Assembly: GCA_933228895.1 (NCBI GenBank) | Contig: OW121857.1 | Span: forward strand, 71,171,672-71,235,671 | Direction of reading: 5' to 3' | Origin: Platycnemis pennipes | Lineage: Eukaryota > Arthropoda > Insecta > Odonata > Platycnemididae | Length of the DNA: 64,000 nt | Part shown: positions 58,774 to 64,000 of the stretch, one piece after another | How the letters are laid out: each line of letters starts with the position of its first letter | How positions within the stretch are numbered: position 1 is the first letter of the stretch | Translations under genes and position numbers: made by a program | Notes under the pieces: generated by a model | Databases searched by the model: none | The model's input: the letters and a program-made list of their open reading frames with translations, nothing else | Told to the model about the DNA's origin: nothing

Positions 58774-58906
58774 TCTTCTTGAGTTGGTGGTACTTTAACC
58801 TTAAATTCTAAAGCTAAGTGATCAGAAACCATTTAGTCAACTGTTTCAATACTATATAATGACTGATCATAATTTGTAATGACATTATCTAAACAAGATG
58901 ATAGTG

Positions 58907-58919
58907 TTGTCAGCTCTGT
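58907..58919 (+). repeat. Target-site duplication, left copy (I16), imperfect
   Basis: TTGTCAGCTCTGT compared with TTGTCGGCTTTGT at 59,174-59,186: 11 of 13 bases match; both differences are transitions. Confidence 0.75.
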
Positions 58920-59173
58920 CATTATAGGTGATGAAGTTGATGTTATTGACCGAGTAATTTTATTTTTAAAGGAAACTGGGCTTTTTAATAAATTATAAAT
59001 ACAGTCTAACAATATTAAATGATTTTATGTGCAGACAAATCGTAGAATAAGCTCAATACCTGATTCCAGGTAATGTAATGTCTACGGATTTAAATTAATG
59101 TTATATTTCTGAAAAGCAGTGGTGCAAAATGACCATGCTGTCGACGCACCCTAAATATTAACTCTACTACTAC
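58920..59173 (+). mobile_element. I16: very short I-group 3' insertion
   Basis: It holds the last codons of ORF2 (GDEVDVIDRVILFLKETGLFNKL), the 3' UTR, the hairpin (about 59,118-59,152) and a (CTA)n tail. It closely matches the end of I11. 5' truncated to about 250 bp. Confidence 0.9.
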
Positions 59174-59186
59174 TTGTCGGCTTTGT
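59174..59186 (+). repeat. Target-site duplication, right copy (I16)
   Basis: TTGTCGGCTTTGT; compare 58,907-58,919. Confidence 0.75.
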
Positions 59187-59748
59187 GTTGGCACAATGCA
59201 AGTTAAAAGACAAAAGAAGGTTTTCCAAAGAAACTGAGTTTCCCACTTTGAACAAAATGTCAATATTAAAATCGCCACATATAATAATATTTACCTGTAA
59301 GACAGCAAAATATGACAAAACTTGTTCCAACTGTTCAAAAAAATACTCAATATTACCATTAGGTGAACGATAGACAAGAGGCAACAATAACCTTGTGTTC
59401 TTTCAATAAGATAGCAGATATTTCAAAATGAATCTCCTTGCAGAAGGGTTCCATATCTAACACCGTAAAGGCTAAGTCATTTGAGGTAAAAATACATGTT
59501 CCTCCATTTTTAGATACTGATCGAGTGTAGCAAGATGCTAAGTTAAAACCGGCAATATTGTACAAATCAATTTCATTTTTCCTCTACCAGTGTTCATTAA
59601 AACATAAAATATTATAACTAGCACTTCCAATAATAGTTTCTAAAACAGCAATTTTGTTACGTAAGCATTGCACATTGAGACATAGAATAGAGATGATATC
59701 CTCATTAAATTGAGACAGGAGATCAGAATTTTCAACCGAGCGAGCTAG

Positions 59749-60021
59749 TCACCTTGATTTACCTTGCGTAGCTCTTTCCTTATTAGAATCCCTCGTTATT
59801 ATCTTCGGCTTGAGAGAGTCACAATTCAAGCCCAGTTGTTTAACTGCACCACTTTTGCGTTCAAAGAATTTATTGATAATCGCACCATTGGGCCAGAACT
59901 GTGGATTAATTACGTTTTTGAAGTCACCATAGTCAACACCAATCTTGAAGGCACTGAATAGCCTTCGGAATAGCCCACAATTTGTTGCCGCAATCCTAGT
60001 AATTTGATAAATTCGCCTCAT
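59749..60021 (-). pseudogene. ORF1 C-terminal fragment (FP25K-like) of CR1/Daphne-like element 3
   Basis: A 90-codon frame with AFKIGVDYGDFKNVINPQFWPNGAIINKFFE has the same layout as the fragment at 3,345-3,049 (FRVSIDFDF...DFWPKDALINNYF). It lies directly upstream of the endonuclease on the same strand. The N-terminal part of ORF1 is absent. Confidence 0.65.
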
Positions 60022-62940
60022 AAAATGTTTTTAAATGGCTAGGATATCATTTTGTTTTGGGTCGCAATGTCAATTACCATGACGGCTAGGGTATCATGTT
60101 ATCGTCTTTTCGTGCCTTTCCAATTTAAACTAAATTATGTGAGAATTTCACATAATAATCAATTCGAGTTATAATTATGTGGTATAGGGCTATTGCGTTT
60201 CCCGTCGTGGAGTAAGCTGCAAATAAATATGTAATACGAAACATTCATCATGATTTTTTTTGAGAAGGTATTTGATGGTAACTTGGTGCATCATTTCACC
60301 AATAAGTCAAGAGTTGCTAAACGTTAAGTTCGCTCGGAGTCGGAAATATGTAGGAGATAAAAGGTATGCACATTTAAGAAGCTTCCACCGTGAAACAAAA
60401 ATCACTTATCCGAGAACATTGTTAATGCTTATTTGTGCTGGCAATATGCCTTGTGAATGGTAGGGTTTGAATATATGTCTAGCTTAACAACTTCATGGTA
60501 TTTCCCTCTTCCAGTGTTTTGTTTGAAAACTCTGCACTCTTTACCATGCAAGTTTTCCTGTTTAAGTGATAATTTGAGTTGACCTCTAAAATGTGTTTTA
60601 CTTGGCACAGTTAACCCCGGTTATGTTATTTTAAGAACCTTTATTGCATTCAATGAGTTCAGTTTTCTCTATTCTTCCAAAATTCAATTAATGAAATGGT
60701 CGTATGCAGATTTGAATTGGATGGTATTCCCTGCACTTCATTACTCCAGTGCCTTCCACACCTGATGTGAGAACTTATTTGGCTTGCATAATAACGAAAT
60801 AAAGATGTCTGGTGGTGCCTTGCCCTGATCAAAATTCCATGTGGCCAATGTGGAACATGGCCATATGGAACTGATGTGGACGGCCATAAGGCGTTTGACA
60901 CAGTCCATAAGGACTGATAAGGACGATGTGGAACATGAGGTTCCATGTGGACGTCCACATGAAACCACAGATTGTTCCTTATGGCATGTCCACATCAACC
61001 ATTAATCACAATTTTTCCCAATACTACCAGTTCACCATTTACTTTAAGTGAACACACATCAGCAAAAGTAGTTATTTCAATAAAAAATGAACGAGACTAA
61101 GGAATTAAGGATAATTCCATATACGTAATTCACCCTACCTCAACCTAATGAAAGTGGCTGAAATTTCTGAGGGTTTGTAGCCTAGCATGGATCCAGCTTC
61201 AGTCCTAAATACTCTAACCCTGAATACTCCATGTGACATGATAATGACCCATGGTTACATTGAAAGGGATTAAGTCAAATTATCATAAAATATAATTAGC
61301 AAAAATACAAATTTATTGTAAAAGTTTTCATTAGGTACATGAAGGCAAAGATCAAACATACACTTACATACTTTACACTACTTTAATAATTACAAAAATA
61401 CGTACAATATATGTATTAAAAATTACCCCACTGCCTTTTCAGGGACACTTTTCTGCGCTTCAGGCACAGCTGGCTTTGTCTGTGAATAGGAAGAATTAAA
61501 ATGGAATTAAGTCAATGAGCCACTAAAAGAATAGACAAATGACTGTCATTCATGAAATTGAATTGTTACATCAGTAGGAGGGAGGGGGAAGTGACAATAA
61601 TTGGGACATGGGAGGGGGTCTAGTTTGGTCCAAAATTGTGTGGCATCATTTATGGACGACCCCTTTTTAAAAAGTGTACAATTTGGACACTGCGTGGGTG
61701 TATTAATACTTTGCAAAATTCTGAAGGCACATCCTGCCATGGGTGAAAGGCCTTTAACATTCCCTAGAGGCATTAATTTTAGCCGAGAGTTACTCACAAC
61801 CTTCCTTGCTAGCATCAAAGACAATCACGGCTAGCTAACCACTTTTGTAATTGCATGCCTCCAACTTTTGCTTTAACAATTCATGGTTATCTCATGAATA
61901 TTAAATGACGAATGTTTCATTTAGCATCATCATAATTTAAAGCACTGCTAACCTAGCTAACAAATAATTAAAAAGGACCTGAAAAACCAGAGTAAATCAA
62001 AACACCCTATTTATTTTTCAATCATAGAATGGCAACAATACAATTCTTTTAGGCTCATGATTATGTTGTAAATGAAGTATGCAAATCAGTAAAATACTCT
62101 GATACAGAAGATGCTTAATCAATTGACATTCATTTTACCCAAGATTCTAAAGGTTTCTGCCAAGAGAGGTGAGAAATTGATTAGGTGTACTAAGAATTGG
62201 TAATTTTTCTGGAATTTTGCATTATTCTACATACACATTAAATGAGCACATTTTTGCATATGCAAAAATATGTGTTCATTTACTCCGTGCAAGAGCAATT
62301 TCTACTACAACTTTTTCCAACTTTCTCGGTGGGAGGCCTTCAATGGCGAAATATGTTTTGTGGCATCATTAATAAGCGAATTGTAGCGTTCATACAGCAA
62401 ACACATGGAATATCACCATTATATACAAAGAGGGTTTTCATATACCATTTCAGCTCTCTTCCTAAATCTCCTTGCTGCATTATTTAATTTTGCTGTGAAG
62501 TGGCGGTTGAAATTTTTCCGTCTCCTCTCAGACTCCTCAGATTGCAGATCCTTATCATTGATGAAGTCCACGTATAATGCTGTAATTGGGAAAGTACAAG
62601 TAATTATGTAGTTGGTAATATTTTTCTTTAGGCCAGATTCCACTTCAATGTGATAATACCACACACTGATTCAGTTTCTCCTTTCAGAACAAATTAATTC
62701 CAAGCACAAAAGAGCATGTAGTTGGTAGTATGCACGTAATATTGAAGGCTTTCCTTCCACATTAGTGCCACACTTCACTAAATGAATCCACATATAACTG
62801 AATTGGAAATGGGAAAAGCATTGCTATATTCACACAGACAATTACACAGGTAATTCCAAGGCAAAGTAATATTACTTGATTCTCTCAAATCTTATTTATC
62901 ATCAGCAGAAAAGTCAACTCAAACACTAAAATTATGCTGC
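60022..62940. other. AT-rich region without recognised genes
   Basis: Only short ORFs occur, on both strands and with no known motif. A TGTGGAC/GTCCACA-rich patch lies at 60,830-60,990. No element ends were identified. It may be intergenic or intronic host DNA. Confidence 0.4.
60830..60990. repeat. Patch of inverted TGTGGA/TCCACA motifs with an 18-bp palindrome
   Basis: CATGTGGACGTCCACATG at 60,944-60,961 is a perfect palindrome. Around it are ATGTGGAACATG, GATGTGGACGG and CATGTCCACATC. It could be the core of a small inverted-repeat element. Confidence 0.6.
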
Positions 62941-62962
62941 AAACTTCCCATGACGGCTTTAT

Positions 62963-63090
62963 GTTATAACGTTACATCAAATTTTACGTTACATCAAGGT
63001 TTTTACATTGGCAAACATAGGGTTTTCGTTCATCTCTTCCTTCAGTTGATGTTATATCAAATTTTATGTTACATCAAATAACGTTATAAC
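62963..63090. repeat. Inverted and direct repeats of Tigger-like terminal type
   Basis: GTTATAACGTT (62,963-62,973) is the exact inverse of AACGTTATAAC (63,080-63,090). Between them, units of the form TTA(C/T)ATCAAATTTTA(C/T)GTTACATCAA occur twice. On the minus strand GAACCTTGTTATAACG resembles Tigger-type ends. A small MITE is possible. Confidence 0.4.
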
Positions 63091-64000
63091 AAGGTTCTAA
63101 TACATATTTCATACTAGATGGCCTAGTACAGGAATTTACTTCAAAGTAAAAAATTGTAAGAAGACCCTATATCGAAGAATCACAAATTTTGCGTCAAATA
63201 CCGGCATTAATCAAACGATTTATAAATATTTCGACACCTAAGAAAATTATTAGTTTATTTTTGGTATGATAGTCCCAAAAACGGAGTCCAACATCAGCCT
63301 TTTTGCAACTATAATCCTCTTTCTGTGGTAAACCACTAAACCAAATCGACAGTTGTTGAATGGAACATTAAAAAATAATATGTTCGTAATATGCTGTGAC
63401 ATTCTATACAGTACCATTCAATTACGTTGTTTCTGCGGAATATTATCATTTCATTTCTCTCGCTTAAATACTTTTTGCCTACAAATATCCTGTTAGACTT
63501 CTGGAAACTGGCATAAAAATCTTAAATTTCGCTAAATATAGAGAGGGGATTTTGGCTTCCACTCACTTGTATCTTTGAATTTAATTTGTTTATAAATTTC
63601 TCATTTTGGGAATGATTGACGCTTGGTAAATGTTAACCATGGTATCGGTGATTAACGGGAATGTAGAAATTATCTATGTTCGCCGAAAAATGCCTTTTGC
63701 ATGTTACTTTGGTAAGAAGAATCGATGGATTTCCCTTTTGTCAATAAAAATATTTTACCATGAATGGCAATCATTATAAGCCATGCACGGCCTAAAAACA
63801 CCTTTCTTTATTTAAAACACACTGTATAACCCATCATTGTAAACCCTACAGGATTGTAAAGAAGTGCAAAAGTGGAACTGAGAAAAGACAAAACACAGGA
63901 AGATTGGGTGCAGAGCGGATTACGTTGTGTCGAATGAGAAGGGCAGGTTCGGCAGTGCCGAACGTGACTGACAGAAGCCGAACAAGCGATGGATGTGCCA
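63091..64000. other. AT-rich end of window, no gene seen
   Basis: No ORF with a recognisable motif. A short palindrome GTTCGGCA-G-TGCCGAAC sits at 63,947-63,963. Nothing else supported. Confidence 0.4.

Larger units (their letters stand above)
58780..59720 (-). pseudogene. CR1/Daphne-like element 3: endonuclease, interrupted by I16
   Basis: Pieces: 59,565-59,400 (KNGGTCIFTSND), 59,387-59,187 (VYRSPNGN, IIICGDFNIDIL) and, left of I16, CLDNVITNYDQ and VSDHLALEF at about 58,900-58,800. The blocks are in the right order for a CR1-type endonuclease. There are frameshifts at about 59,390 and a stop near 58,833. Confidence 0.75.
57588..60021 (-). mobile_element. CR1/Daphne-like non-LTR retrotransposon 3 (minus strand), split by I16
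   Basis: Order on the minus strand: ORF1 C-terminus (60,021-59,749), endonuclease (about 59,720-59,187 and 58,919-58,780), linker and RT N-terminal half (58,773-57,588). RT motifs B and C are missing, because the element is cut at 57,588 by the gypsy protease piece. Diverged from elements 1 and 2. Confidence 0.78.

Noticed and set aside
60260..62664. Small ORFs of 60-99 codons in the right-hand AT-rich region
   Set aside because: They occur on both strands, have no motif and no context, and their length is within chance.
1..64000. CRISPR arrays, operons, tRNA or rRNA genes
   Set aside because: No array-like spacers, no cloverleaf or rRNA core sequences seen; the content is eukaryotic transposable elements.

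Overview
The window is animal nuclear DNA, most likely from an arthropod. I infer this from the mix of transposable elements: I-group, CR1/Daphne-like, Jockey-like and RTE non-LTR elements, copia, gypsy, and Tigger/pogo. I see no host gene, rRNA or tRNA gene. Nearly everything from 1 to about 60,000 is transposable element, much of it nested. The last 4 kb (60,022-64,000) is AT-rich with no convincing gene.

The dominant component is one group of I-type non-LTR retrotransposons. A complete copy is about 5.7 kb: a structured GC-rich 5' UTR of about 0.6 kb, ORF1 (about 390 aa, three CCHC zinc knuckles), ORF2 (about 1233 aa: endonuclease, reverse transcriptase, RNase H, C-terminal C-C-H-C finger), then a short 3' UTR with a conserved hairpin and a microsatellite tail of (CTA)n, (CTAC)n or (CTAT)n. 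I count 16 copies or fragments, I1 to I16, all on the + strand. I3 (7,801-13,572) and I6 (21,029-26,701) have both ORFs open. I8 (31,271-36,986) has an open ORF2 and a frameshifted ORF1. Exact target-site duplications show that I6 lies in I5, I8 in I7, I11 in I10, I12 in a Tigger element, I14 in an unclassified retroelement and (imperfect duplication) I16 in a CR1/Daphne-like element.

Layout: 1-3.3 kb, I1 fragment and CR1/Daphne-like element 1 (-); 3.4-5.7 kb, tnp2-type transposase remnant and Tigger 1 (-); 5.7-6.6 kb, a short non-autonomous I-like element; 6.6-7.8 kb, CR1/Daphne-like element 2 and a Jockey ORF1 scrap; 7.8-16.8 kb, I3 and I4 head to tail; 17.3-28.6 kb, I5 split by I6; 28.9-38.1 kb, a copia element (-) broken by I7, itself split by I8; 38.1-42.6 kb, a TIR DNA transposon holding an RTE element (-), which holds I9; 42.9-43.4 kb, a copia end and a 20-bp minisatellite; 44.5-51.3 kb, I10 interrupted by I11 and by Tigger 2, which holds I12; 51.3-54.6 kb, I13 and an unclassified gag/RT-RNase H element (-) holding I14; 54.6-57.6 kb, I15 and gypsy pieces including an LTR and primer site; 57.6-60.0 kb, CR1/Daphne-like element 3 (-) holding I16.

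The most unusual item is the element at 51,753-54,572. It has an Arg-rich capsid-like ORF overlapped in the +1 frame by a pol-like ORF with an acidic spacer, a YLDD reverse transcriptase and RNase H, and no visible protease, integrase or tyrosine recombinase. The second is the I-group 5' UTR, where a hairpin shows a compensatory base change between diverged copies. Family names come from motifs read by eye; no database search was run.
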